64,000 bases of DNA from Herminiimonas sp. KBW02. Its GTDB lineage: Bacteria; Pseudomonadota; Gammaproteobacteria; Burkholderiales; Burkholderiaceae_D. Below are positions 56,248 to 64,000 of the stretch, in pieces. The notes under the pieces are model-generated. The model had not been told where the DNA came from. It ran no database searches and saw nothing but the letters and a program-made list of their open reading frames with translations. The position numbers and the translations under genes were made by a program. The stretch is from NCBI RefSeq assembly GCF_003852535.1, contig NZ_QAJP01000001.1, positions 32,602-96,601 of the forward strand. Direction: 5' to 3'. The first letter of the stretch is position 1. The number at the start of each line of letters is the position of its first letter.

Positions 56248-58214
56248 GGCTGTACTCCAGTCATGTGCGTGTCCGAATCCAGTTGGCGTTTTCCGGTGCG
56301 ATAGCGTCGGTCAGTGGCTGCTAGCATGCCGCCCAAAGCCATCAGCAACGCGCCGAGCCAGATCCAGCGCACGAACGGCTTAATCTGTATTCGAACTGCC
56401 CAGGCGCCGTCAGCTAGCGGTTCACCCAGAGCCACGAACAGGTCACGGGTGACGCCGGCCTGAATTCCTGCCTCGGTCATGGTGGCCTGTTGGACTTGGT
56501 AAATACGTTTTTCGGGATACATCACGGCGACCTCACGGCTGTCACGAAAGACGCGTACGCTGCCACGATCAGTGACGTAATTGGGGCCTTGGAGCCGAGT
56601 CGTGCCTTCGAATAAAAAGTAATAGCCGCCCAGGTCGATGGCTGTGCCCGGCGCCATGCGCAGTTCTCTCTCGAGACTGCCGACGGTGGCTAGTACAGCG
56701 GCCAACGCACATACAGCGAAGCCCAAGTGGGCCAGTTGCATGCCCCAATAGCTACGACCCAATGTCGGCAGACCTTTGAGTAGTCCCTTGTGACGCGTTT
56801 TGTCGAAGATGTCGCGTAGGCCTGCCAACACGACCCAAGCAGCCAGCAAGCAGCTTCCCGCCACTACCCAACTCGATCGGTCCTGCAGCGTCGCAATGGT
56901 CAGTGCAATCAACAGACTGACTACCAATATTGGGAAGAGCATGCGCGCCAGCCAGCGCACCGGCGTGTCTTTCCAGCGTGTGAACATGCCGATGGCAACT
57001 GCGACCATCACCAGTGCCATTAGTGGAACGAACATGGCATTGAAGTAGGGTGGGCCGACAGACAGTTTGGCACCGGTTAGCGCATCGAGAATTAGAGGGT
57101 AGAGTGTGCCTAGAAGGATCATGGCCGCTGCTACTGATAGCAGGAGGTTGTTCACCAATAATAGTGTCTCGCGCGACAAGATTCCGAAGCCGGCCTGACT
57201 CTTGACGACCGGTGCTCGCAACGCAAATAACGTAAGCGAACCGCCTACTACCACCAGTAGAAATACCAGCACGAATACGCCGCGTGCAGGATCGGTAGCA
57301 AAGGCATGAACGGAGGTCAACACGCCTGAACGAACTAGGAAAGTGCCCAACAAACTCAGTGAGAATGCAGCGATCGCAAGTAGTACGGTCCAACTCTTGA
57401 ACACGCCGCGTTTTTCAGTTGCCGCAAGAGAGTGAATCAGTGCTGCTCCCACTAGCCACGGCATGAATGAGGCGTTCTCGACTGGATCCCAGAACCACCA
57501 ACTACCCCAGCCAAGCTCTGCATAAGCCCACCATGATCCAAGAGCGATACCCACACCTAGAAATGCCCAAGCCACGGTTGTCCAAGGGCGAGACCAGCGT
57601 GCCCAAGCGGCGTCGAGTTTACCTTCGATCAGGGCCGCGATAGCAAATGCGAACGCCACCGAGAAACCGACGTAGCCCATGTAGAGTATGGGTGGATGGA
57701 CGATTAAGCCGATGTCTTGTAGCAGGGGATTAAGGTCACGACCATCAATGGGGACATTGGGCAATAGGCGGATGAAAGGATTGGAGGTGTCGATCAGGAA
57801 CAGCAGAAAGCCAGAGCTGATCATACCCATCACGGCCAAAACTCGTGCCAGCATCGCCGCGGGTAATTGGCGGGCACCGATTGACACCGCAAATGTCCAA
57901 CAGGCCTGTATCAAAACCCATAACAGGAGCGAACCTTCGTGTGCGGCCCAAATCGCGCTGAGCTTGTAGTACCAGGGTAGCCTACTGTTGGAGTTTTGTG
58001 CTACATACGCGACCGAGAAGTCGTCGGTCAGGAAAGTATGAGCCAGACAAGCGAATGAAAACACTAGGAACGCAAGTTGACCCCAAGCAGCCGGTCTTGC
58101 CAGCGCCATCCAGCACCAATCATCGCGCCACGCGCCGACCAGTGGAATGGTGGCTTGAACTAGAGCGAAGCATAGTGCCAAGATCAGGGCTAATAGCCCG
58201 AGTTCAGGGATCAT
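56244..58214 (-). CDS. ccmF: Heme lyase subunit CcmF
   Basis: CcmF is the 656-residue membrane subunit of the complex that attaches heme to apocytochrome c. It has about 14 helices. The WWD motif [19 protein letters not shown] is present, as are the conserved His residues around ALIHSL and the heme-binding HEGSLLLW region near residue 90. The C-terminal periplasmic part includes [14 protein letters not shown]. Its start and stop overlap the neighbours ccmE and ccmG by 4 bp each. Confidence 0.96.
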   Translation of the reverse strand: MIPELGLLALILALCFALVQATIPLVGAWRDDWCWMALARPAAWGQLAFLVFSFACLAHTFLTDDFSVAYVAQNSNSRLPWYYKLSAIWAAHEGSLLLWVLIQACWTFAVSIGARQLPAAMLARVLAVMGMISSGFLLFLIDTSNPFIRLLPNVPIDGRDLNPLLQDIGLIVHPPILYMGYVGFSVAFAFAIAALIEGKLDAAWARWSRPWTTVAWAFLGVGIALGSWWAYAELGWGSWWFWDPVENASFMPWLVGAALIHSLAATEKRGVFKSWTVLLAIAAFSLSLLGTFLVRSGVLTSVHAFATDPARGVFVLVFLLVVVGGSLTLFALRAPVVKSQAGFGILSRETLLLVNNLLLSVAAAMILLGTLYPLILDALTGAKLSVGPPYFNAMFVPLMALVMVAVAIGMFTRWKDTPVRWLARMLFPILVVSLLIALTIATLQDRSSWVVAGSCLLAAWVVLAGLRDIFDKTRHKGLLKGLPTLGRSYWGMQLAHLGFAVCALAAVLATVGSLERELRMAPGTAIDLGGYYFLFEGTTRLQGPNYVTDRGSVRVFRDSREVAVMYPEKRIYQVQQATMTEAGIQAGVTRDLFVALGEPLADGAWAVRIQIKPFVRWIWLGALLMALGGMLAATDRRYRTGKRQLDSDTHMTGVQP

Positions 58215-58678
58215 CGAGCGGACTCCGGGTTGTCGCGCGGCAGATGGCCATTTGCCCCAGCTTGTTTGAGCGCATGCATGGCTTCGGGCGGCATGTAGTT
58301 CTCGTCGTGCTTGGCCAGTACCTCATCGGCTTGCAAAACACCGTCGGGGTCGAGTTTTCCCAACGCGACAATGCCCTGACCCTCGCGGAACAAGTCAGGT
58401 AGGATGCCTTGGTAGCGCACGATGATGCTACGGCTGCCGTCGGTGACGCTGAATCGCAGTGTCAACGAGTCTTGGCTGCGCTTTAGTGATCCTGTCTCTA
58501 CGAGGCCGCCTGCGCGAATGCGAGCACCCTGCGGCGCCTCACCAGCTGCGATCTGACTCGGGGTGTAAAACAAGTTGATGTTTTCTCGCAGAGCGGCGAG
58601 TGCTAAAGCCGCGGCAGCACTGACACCACAGACCAAGGCCAGTATCCAGTACAGACGTTTTTTTCGAACAGGTGTCAT
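58211..58678 (-). CDS. ccmE: Periplasmic heme chaperone CcmE
   Basis: The ATG at 58678 gives 155 residues; the longer frame reads into ccmD. A short cytoplasmic start and one membrane helix (about 9-30) precede the periplasmic domain. The heme-binding motif [10 protein letters not shown] places the covalent-heme His at 124, with the nearby Tyr ligand. CcmE receives heme from CcmABCD and gives it to CcmF. It overlaps ccmD by 4 bp at its start and ccmF at its end. Confidence 0.95.
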   Translation of the reverse strand: MTPVRKKRLYWILALVCGVSAAAALALAALRENINLFYTPSQIAAGEAPQGARIRAGGLVETGSLKRSQDSLTLRFSVTDGSRSIIVRYQGILPDLFREGQGIVALGKLDPDGVLQADEVLAKHDENYMPPEAMHALKQAGANGHLPRDNPESAR

Positions 58679-58854
58679 GGCAGCCTTTCCCGATGTTGGC
58701 GACGCGCCAGTTCGTTTAAATAGCGGCGGCGAGCCAACAGTGGCAAAACCACGTTCAATGCCAACAGTGCCATGCACAAGCCGTAGGCGCTCCAGACGTA
58801 GCCGCCATGGTTGCCCATGATGAGAAAATCAGAGAACGATGTAAACCTAGTCAT
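58675..58854 (-). CDS. ccmD: Heme exporter protein CcmD (59 residues)
   Basis: This is a small gene of 59 codons between ccmC and ccmE, overlapping both by 4 bp (ATGA). The N-terminus has [16 protein letters not shown], the conserved CcmD pattern, followed by a single membrane helix (about 20-40) and an Arg-rich cytoplasmic tail ([18 protein letters not shown]). CcmD helps release holo-CcmE from the CcmABC complex. Position, overlap and motif leave little doubt. Confidence 0.93.
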   Translation of the reverse strand: MTRFTSFSDFLIMGNHGGYVWSAYGLCMALLALNVVLPLLARRRYLNELARRQHRERLP

Positions 58855-59606
58855 GTCCGGTCCTTGAGTAGTCGGGCGATTTCGTCGGTAGCCCAGCGGC
58901 TACCGGCTTCGCGCCGCAGCACTTCTAGGCGCATTCGTACAAACAGCACAGCCGCGAAGAAACAATAGAAACCCAGCACGCTCAACAGTAGTGGCAGCCA
59001 CATCTGTACAGGCATGGCTGGCTTCTCTGATAACGAAAAACTGGCGGATTGGTGCAGAGTGTTCCACCATTCGACCGAATATTTGATGATGGGAATGTTG
59101 ACGACACCAACCACGGCGAGCAGCGCACAAGCTCGAGCGGCACTGTCGCGATTGGTGATTGCTTGGCCCAACGCAATAACGCCCAGATATAGAAATAGCA
59201 AAATGAGCATGGAGGTCAGGCGCGCGTCCCATACCCAATAGGCACCCCACGTGGGTTTGCCCCAAATAGCTCCCGAGATTAGCGCGATGGCCGTCATCCA
59301 GGCACCGACGGGGGCGGCCTGTCGTAGGGCCACATCCGCCAGCTTTATTTTCCAAATCAAGCCGATGATGCCGGCCGCCGCCAGCATGACGTAAATGGAT
59401 TGGGCCAGCAGTGCCGTCGGCACATGGATATAGATAATTCGGAAACTATTACCCTGTTGGTAGTCAGGAGGAGCAAATACCAGCCCCCATGTCAGGGCAA
59501 CGGTGAGTAGCAATGTGCTGGCGATGATTAGCCACGGCATGCATTTGCCGCTCATGTCGTAGAACCATTTGGGCGAGCCCCATTTGTGTAACCAGATCCA
59601 GTTCAT
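58851..59606 (-). CDS. ccmC: Heme handling protein CcmC
   Basis: The ATG at 59606 gives 251 residues with six membrane helices. The WWD motif [21 protein letters not shown] (near 125-145) and two conserved His ([12 protein letters not shown] and NTLHQSAS) bind heme as it is loaded onto CcmE. It ends overlapping ccmD by 4 bp and starts about 16 bp after ccmB stops. Confidence 0.95.
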   Translation of the reverse strand: MNWIWLHKWGSPKWFYDMSGKCMPWLIIASTLLLTVALTWGLVFAPPDYQQGNSFRIIYIHVPTALLAQSIYVMLAAAGIIGLIWKIKLADVALRQAAPVGAWMTAIALISGAIWGKPTWGAYWVWDARLTSMLILLFLYLGVIALGQAITNRDSAARACALLAVVGVVNIPIIKYSVEWWNTLHQSASFSLSEKPAMPVQMWLPLLLSVLGFYCFFAAVLFVRMRLEVLRREAGSRWATDEIARLLKDRT

Positions 59607-59622
59607 TTGAGTTGTTCGCGCC

Positions 59623-60294
59623 TCATTCTGCAATACTGATGGACAGTCCTGCGGCTATAGCAAATGGTGCCAGGGTGATTGTCAGTATGGCGAGACAAGC
59701 TAGCCAAAGTAGATGTCCCGCGATGGGGAGATTCTGTAAGGTAGCTTGCAGAACACCACTGCCCAAAATCAGTACCGGGATATACAGCGGCAGGATCAAC
59801 AAGGCCAGCAATAGTCCCCCGCGTCGCAAGCCAACCGTGAGAGCGGCACCGATTGCACCGAGCAAGCTGAGCACAGGCGTGCCTAGGAACAGCGACAGCA
59901 TTAGTGCAGGGAGAGAATGGGTCGGCAAGCCGAGCATTAGGGCCAAGAGCGGGGCAAGCACCACCAGTGCAAGACCGCTGCAAAGCCAATGTGCGGATAC
60001 TTTGGCCAGCACCAGCACCACCAGTGAGTGCGACGAAAGCATCCATTGTTCCAACGAGCCGTCTTCGAAATCGGCGTGGAACAAGCCGTCTAGGGACAAC
60101 AATACGGCCAGCAGTGCTGCAACCCACAATAATCCCGGTGCAGCGCTTTGCAAAAACTGCGATTGTGGTCCCAGTGCCAGTGGAAATAGGGAAACCACAA
60201 CGGAGAAAAACACTAACGGGTTCGCAAGGTCTGAGGGCTGGCGGCATAAGAGGCGTAGCTCACTATTGAATAAGGTGATAAAGGTCTTGCTCAC
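59623..60294 (-). CDS. ccmB: Heme exporter membrane subunit CcmB
   Basis: CcmB has 223 residues and six membrane helices. The N-terminal half shows the cytoplasmic [20 protein letters not shown] segment ([12 protein letters not shown]) that contacts the ATPase; [29 protein letters not shown] follows. With CcmA and CcmC it forms the ABC-type complex that releases CcmE. Its ATG overlaps the ccmA stop by 4 bp. Confidence 0.94.
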   Translation of the reverse strand: MSKTFITLFNSELRLLCRQPSDLANPLVFFSVVVSLFPLALGPQSQFLQSAAPGLLWVAALLAVLLSLDGLFHADFEDGSLEQWMLSSHSLVVLVLAKVSAHWLCSGLALVVLAPLLALMLGLPTHSLPALMLSLFLGTPVLSLLGAIGAALTVGLRRGGLLLALLILPLYIPVLILGSGVLQATLQNLPIAGHLLWLACLAILTITLAPFAIAAGLSISIAE

Positions 60295-60980
60295 GCGGCG
60301 TACTGCCCCAAATCGAGATCTTTATAGGCGTATGCTTGCTGGCTGAGTTCGTGGTGTGTAGTTAAGACCACTGTGCCACCGCGGTCACAATGTCTGGCCA
60401 AGTGCGCTTCCAATTGCTTCGTACCCGCCTTATCTAGCGCAGTGAAGGGTTCATCTAACAACCACAAAGTTGGCAGATCGGGTAAGTACAGGCGTGCTAA
60501 CGCGATACGACGTTGCTGTCCAGCGGATAACGCATGACAACGCGTGTCCTCGAAGCCGCGCAATCCGACAGCGAATAGGGCCTGTTCGATTGATGCGTTC
60601 GCCCCGTGCATGTGTAAAGCTCCTAGCCAAGCCAAGTTTTCCTCTGCCGTCAAAAGCGCTTTTACGCCGGCAGCATGGCCTATCCAAAGCAATTTGGAAG
60701 CGAGGGTACCCCGTTGTCGGACTAGCGCTTGACCGAACAGGTCGACATGTCCGGACACCGGCTGGGTCATGCCACATAGCAATCGCAGCAAGCTGCTTTT
60801 GCCGCTACCGTTGGGGCCGCGAATACGCAACATGTCCCCGGTCTGCAATTGGAAAGAAAGTCCTGTGAATAGCCGGCGCTGGTCCCGTTCGCAACTGAGG
60901 GTAATTGCCTCAAGCACGGGGCGGGTGGCGTCGAGTTTGATATTCTGAAAGTCGCCAAGGTTTTGCACAGTGTGCTGCAT
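60291..60980 (-). CDS. ccmA: Heme exporter ATP-binding subunit CcmA
   Basis: This is an ABC ATPase of 229 residues. Walker [10 protein letters not shown] (near 55-63), signature [14 protein letters not shown], Walker [13 protein letters not shown] and the switch His in LTTHHEL are all intact. A 28-residue N-terminal extension comes before the family start and may mean a later start. The gene begins one base after the msrA stop, so msrB, msrA and the ccm genes look like one operon. Confidence 0.95.
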   Translation of the reverse strand: MQHTVQNLGDFQNIKLDATRPVLEAITLSCERDQRRLFTGLSFQLQTGDMLRIRGPNGSGKSSLLRLLCGMTQPVSGHVDLFGQALVRQRGTLASKLLWIGHAAGVKALLTAEENLAWLGALHMHGANASIEQALFAVGLRGFEDTRCHALSAGQQRRIALARLYLPDLPTLWLLDEPFTALDKAGTKQLEAHLARHCDRGGTVVLTTHHELSQQAYAYKDLDLGQYAA

Positions 60981-61517
60981 TTATAAGGGAGCGTTTAGGC
61001 TGATATTGAATTCGTTGTCACTTTCCCGCTTGCGAAGGATCCAGTTGGGGCGAGGGAAGTGACAGGTGTATCCCTCAGGCCGATTTTCAAGATAATCCTG
61101 GTGCACGGACTCGGCTTCCCAGAAGTCTCCGACAGGTTTAACTTCAGTGACTACCTTACCCGGCCATAGGCCTGACGCATTCACGTCAGCGATCGTTTCC
61201 TCTGCCACATTTTTCTGGTCGTCGTCTGTATAGAAGATAGCCGAACGGTAGCTTGTACCTACATCGTTACCTTGACGGTCCCAAGTCGTGGGATCGTGAA
61301 TTTGAAAGAAGTATTCGAGCAGTACCCGATAACTTGTCTGCGTTGTATCGAAAACGATTTCGATAGCCTCTGCGTGACTGCCGTGGTTGCGATAGGTCGC
61401 ATTCGGCGTGTTACCGCCGGTATAGCCGACACGAGTCGAGATAATGCCGGGAAGCTTACGGATCAAATCCTGCATTCCCCAGAAGCATCCGCCAGCAAGT
61501 ACAGCACGTTGATGCAT
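60981..61517 (-). CDS. msrA: Peptide methionine-S-sulfoxide reductase (second MsrA gene)
   Basis: The 178-residue protein has the active-site motif [11 protein letters not shown] near the N-terminus, then [43 protein letters not shown] and [21 protein letters not shown]. It resembles the CFWG type, different from the CFWC protein at 16827. There is no signal peptide. It lies directly between msrB and ccmA with 1-bp gaps, so methionine repair is tied in transcription to cytochrome c maturation. Confidence 0.95.
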   Translation of the reverse strand: MHQRAVLAGGCFWGMQDLIRKLPGIISTRVGYTGGNTPNATYRNHGSHAEAIEIVFDTTQTSYRVLLEYFFQIHDPTTWDRQGNDVGTSYRSAIFYTDDDQKNVAEETIADVNASGLWPGKVVTEVKPVGDFWEAESVHQDYLENRPEGYTCHFPRPNWILRKRESDNEFNISLNAPL

Positions 61518-61518
61518 G

Positions 61519-61962
61519 TTAAATTCCTTCTATTTGATCGAGATATTCGCCGTAGCCTTCGCGTTCCATATCATCGCGGTGGATGAAGCGAAGTGACGCG
61601 GAATTGATGCAATAACGCAGGCCACCGCGATCAGGAGGGCCATCCGGGAAGACGTGGCCGAGATGGCTATCCCCATGTGATGACCTAACCTCGGTTCTGG
61701 TCATCCCATGGGATGTGTCGCGCAGCGCTGTAACATTTGCTGGAACGATAGGCTTGGTGAAACTGGGCCATCCACAACCTGACTCAAATTTGTCCGACGA
61801 CGCGAAGAGAGGTTCACCCGAGACAACATCCACGTAGATGCCAGGTTCTGTGTGATCGTTGTACTCTCCAGAAAATGCGCGCTCGGTTCCGGATTCTTGA
61901 GTGACACGGCGTTGTTCCGCGGTCAGTTGATGTATTGCCTTCTCAGACTTTTTGTACTTCAC
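61519..61962 (-). CDS. msrB: Peptide methionine-R-sulfoxide reductase
   Basis: MsrB reduces the R-epimer of methionine sulfoxide. The start is read as the GTG at 61962, since GGAGG lies 6 bases upstream; the TTG at 61968 touches that site. This gives 147 residues. Motifs: [30 protein letters not shown], then HLGHVF and the catalytic Cys in [12 protein letters not shown]. The usual CxxC zinc pairs of many MsrBs are absent ([15 protein letters not shown]), so it is the zinc-free type. It is the first gene of the msrB-msrA-ccm operon. Confidence 0.93.
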   Translation of the reverse strand: MKYKKSEKAIHQLTAEQRRVTQESGTERAFSGEYNDHTEPGIYVDVVSGEPLFASSDKFESGCGWPSFTKPIVPANVTALRDTSHGMTRTEVRSSHGDSHLGHVFPDGPPDRGGLRYCINSASLRFIHRDDMEREGYGEYLDQIEGI

Positions 61963-62193
61963 GATCAACCTCCAATATCTTGCTTGAGTGCCTAGGTGTT
62001 ACTGTCAGCGCACATGCATCGTCACCAGCTATCGCTGCGCAAATCGGAATCCCGCCTTGTGTGGTCAATGTCGCTTCGATGATGACGTAGACATTGCTTC
62101 AACAATCCTTACTATCACCATCGATAATGTTTTAAATACCTTTGCAATGTTTAGGAATATTTACGATGTGGGCAGTGGAAAAGTTCCGAGCGC

Positions 62194-63108
62194 TCACAGA
62201 GCACGAATGATTGTCTTCCCTTTGTGGCGTTCAGTACTATTGAAGACAGCCACAGCATTATCAAGGTTTGAGACGGTACCGATGTTTGTTCGCAATCGGC
62301 CCTCTCGCACCCGTTGGACTATTTCATTCAATTGAGTACGGTCTGCTTCAACTACAAAGTCGATTGCTAGCCCATTGTCAGGCCGTACTTCTGGCAACCC
62401 GACAAGGGATACTAGTGTTCCACCGGCACGAATCAGGCGCGCCGATCGTTTTCCGATATCACCGCCAATGACATCGAATACCAAATCTACTCCACCGATG
62501 TCTTCAAGCGTGTCATGTTCGAGGTCGATAAACTCTTGTGCACCAAAGTCGAGTGCCGTCTGACGATCTGCGGCGCGTCCAGTACCGATGACATAGGCTC
62601 CGGCTTCTCGGGCGAGTTGCGTTACCATCGCCCCGACTGCGCCTGCCGCACCATGCGCGAGGATGGACTGACCGGCTTGAACGCGCCCGTGCTGAAACAG
62701 TCCTTGCCATGCGGCCAGGCCTGAAATCGGCAGGCTCGCACCGACGGTAAAGTCAACATCACCTGGTAGCGGTGCAAGATTACGTGCCTCGATTGCCACA
62801 TACTCGGCCAAGGTACCGTCACGATGCCAGTCTGCGAGGCCAAACACCCGTTGCCCCACTGATAGTCCTGTCGTACCGTAACCGAGAGCCGTGACTACTC
62901 CGGCCAGTTCGTGTCCAGGAATCGACAGTGTTCGGTTCTGTCCACGGCGATCGACCCAAGTCGAAGGCCATTCCATTTCAGTCGAAACGAATCCCGATGC
63001 GTAGATCTGGACAACAACGTCGTTTATCGATGCCTGTGGCTCGGGCCACTCCATCAGTTTCATTCCCGCTATTCCTGCAGTTTTGTCCGTAACTACGATT
63101 GCCTTCAT
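62194..63108 (-). CDS. Zinc-free MDR-family NADP-dependent oxidoreductase (quinone oxidoreductase-like)
   Basis: The ATG at 63108 follows GGAGAA and gives 304 residues. The N-terminal GroES-like domain has PGHELAGVVTALG, and the Rossmann domain has the nucleotide loop AHGAAGAVGAMVTQLAREAG and VIGTGRA. Catalytic zinc ligands are not evident, as in quinone oxidoreductases. The family reduces quinones or enones with NADPH. It is upstream of, and on the same strand as, msrB, separated by 231 bp; no regulator is adjacent. Confidence 0.88.
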   Translation of the reverse strand: MKAIVVTDKTAGIAGMKLMEWPEPQASINDVVVQIYASGFVSTEMEWPSTWVDRRGQNRTLSIPGHELAGVVTALGYGTTGLSVGQRVFGLADWHRDGTLAEYVAIEARNLAPLPGDVDFTVGASLPISGLAAWQGLFQHGRVQAGQSILAHGAAGAVGAMVTQLAREAGAYVIGTGRAADRQTALDFGAQEFIDLEHDTLEDIGGVDLVFDVIGGDIGKRSARLIRAGGTLVSLVGLPEVRPDNGLAIDFVVEADRTQLNEIVQRVREGRLRTNIGTVSNLDNAVAVFNSTERHKGKTIIRAL

Positions 63109-63354
63109 CGTTTTCTCCTCTGTACTAATTCGTCGGATGCATGTCACTCCACGCGAAATGCTGAATGGACATATCACTTTAGGTGTAAGAAAAGTTGCTG
63201 TTCAATCATTTTTTCATTTGCTGGAAATTCTCCAGAGATAGAAGCCCTGTTCAACTTGGTACGTTACCGCTGGCCGACATGACTTCGTTTCTGAATTGTC
63301 TGATACAGAACAACGTCTCGATTTTTAATGACATGTCATCGACGCTATACCTCG

Positions 63355-63933
63355 TTATCGCTTCAGAGGTGGGTAGCCGTAGCTGTAGATCCAATCTGAA
63401 GCTTGTGCCGGCACGTGGCAGGACAAGCAATCCTTCTTGTAATCCGTGGATGTGGTCTTTTTAGGATCAGCTGCATTGAACCAGGACCAACCCCATCCGT
63501 CTCCCCAAAGTGTGTTTTTTGGAAAACGACCGACGTCATCTTTCACCATAACGAACCAGCCAACGAGAGTGTCAGCACTGCTTACGGTTCCAGTTGTCAT
63601 AGGTTTAGTGGTGGTTTTGTATACTTCCTTTACAAGAACCGAGCCATCAGGATAGCGTCCCGTCTTGCGATATGCGGCGATCACTCCAGGAGATGCATAA
63701 ACCACATGCATCTCCTTTGAGCCAGCGCCCTTTTTTTCCGCTATAGCCCATGTACCTAGCATCTGATAACTGGTTTGATAGTCAGCAGGGACATGCATAT
63801 TTCCCTGATCATCTACAACTGCTGCTGTTGTCGCGTCAAACTGTGAATGCGGAGCGGTTTGTCCGTAGGCATTGCCGTCGAACATCATGAACATTCCTAT
63901 TACAGCGACACCCAATGCACCTATGATTTTCAT
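63355..63933 (-). CDS. Cytochrome P460-family c-type heme protein
   Basis: The 192-residue protein has a signal peptide ending NAYGQ. The mature part carries the P460 pattern (YQTSYQMLGTWAI, MHVVYASPGVIAAYR, VGWFVMVKD, WGWSWFNA) and one heme motif CLSCH near the C-terminus. P460 proteins oxidise hydroxylamine or detoxify NO in some bacteria; many relatives have no known function. The Lys crosslink residue typical of true P460 cannot be judged without alignment. It depends on cytochrome c maturation, and the ccm operon lies 2.4 kb away. Confidence 0.85.
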   Translation of the reverse strand: MKIIGALGVAVIGMFMMFDGNAYGQTAPHSQFDATTAAVVDDQGNMHVPADYQTSYQMLGTWAIAEKKGAGSKEMHVVYASPGVIAAYRKTGRYPDGSVLVKEVYKTTTKPMTTGTVSSADTLVGWFVMVKDDVGRFPKNTLWGDGWGWSWFNAADPKKTTSTDYKKDCLSCHVPAQASDWIYSYGYPPLKR

Positions 63934-64000
63934 GGCTGATTCCTTATGTTGATGAGCCTATACGTTTAATGCTATTTCAGTCATCCAGGAGTGGGTAGAA

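Noticed and set aside
56752..57393. 213-codon frame inside ccmF in a second minus-strand phase
   Set aside because: ccmF is certain from its motifs; the overlapping frame has an unusual composition and no start signal.
61963..62193. Possible remnant of a LysR-type gene between msrB and the MDR oxidoreductase
   Set aside because: Translation in all frames gave stops every few dozen codons and no helix-turn-helix or effector-domain pattern.
1..64000. CRISPR arrays, tRNA and rRNA genes, intact prophage
   Set aside because: No regularly spaced repeats, cloverleaf sequences, rRNA segments or phage structural genes were seen on either strand.

Overview
The window looks like chromosomal DNA of a betaproteobacterium of the order Burkholderiales, most likely Oxalobacteraceae (Herminiimonas/Janthinobacterium-like). 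This rests on the housekeeping order pgk-fba-purC-purE-purK-sua5, on protein character and on moderate G+C. The genus is an inference that I could not test by search.

Layout. Positions 1-5650 hold the end of a PP2C phosphatase, a tandem FHA protein, a sigma-54-driven type IV pilin followed by a GT-C/TPR membrane protein (possible pilin glycosylation), moaC and a BepA-like periplasmic metalloprotease. Positions 5676-20170 are mostly core metabolism: a YheT hydrolase, ilvE, pgk, fba, purCEK, sua5, a flavin reductase, a truncated AMP-ligase-like protein, msrA, guaC, tcdA and pdxH. Positions 20242-24251 hold a four-gene set (GT39, GT2, GtrA, ChbG/HpnK deacetylase) of the kind that adds an amino sugar to lipid A. 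Positions 24259-29062 encode a sensory set transcribed leftward: a LysM/FecR periplasmic protein, a CHASE2 histidine kinase and an OmpR-type regulator.

The most unusual protein is at 29551-32034, where an AraC-type regulator is fused in one open frame to a full-length acetamidase/formamidase. A decayed second copy of the amidase 3' end lies directly behind it. cheW and two chemoreceptors follow; the receptors share a 711-bp repeat. Then come a small beta-barrel protein, a degenerate receiver overlapping a GAF protein, an HGSNAT-like membrane protein, two divergent TonB-dependent receptors around a good Fur box, and a diguanylate cyclase.

From about 46.9 kb the window looks accessory. Two decayed IS21-family pieces flank a 150-bp run of inverted repeats. 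They are followed by a haloacid module: a type II haloacid dehalogenase, an ActP-type transporter and a DUF485 protein, transcribed from a -24/-12 promoter opposite a sigma-54 activator gene. A 9+9 bp dyad in between is a candidate activator site. The right end is an almost fully overlapping operon, msrB-msrA-ccmABCDEFGHI (System I cytochrome c maturation plus methionine sulfoxide repair), including a 59-residue ccmD. An MDR oxidoreductase and a cytochrome P460 close the window.

No tRNA, rRNA or CRISPR array was recognised. All calls come from reading the sequence and knowledge of the families; no database search was run.
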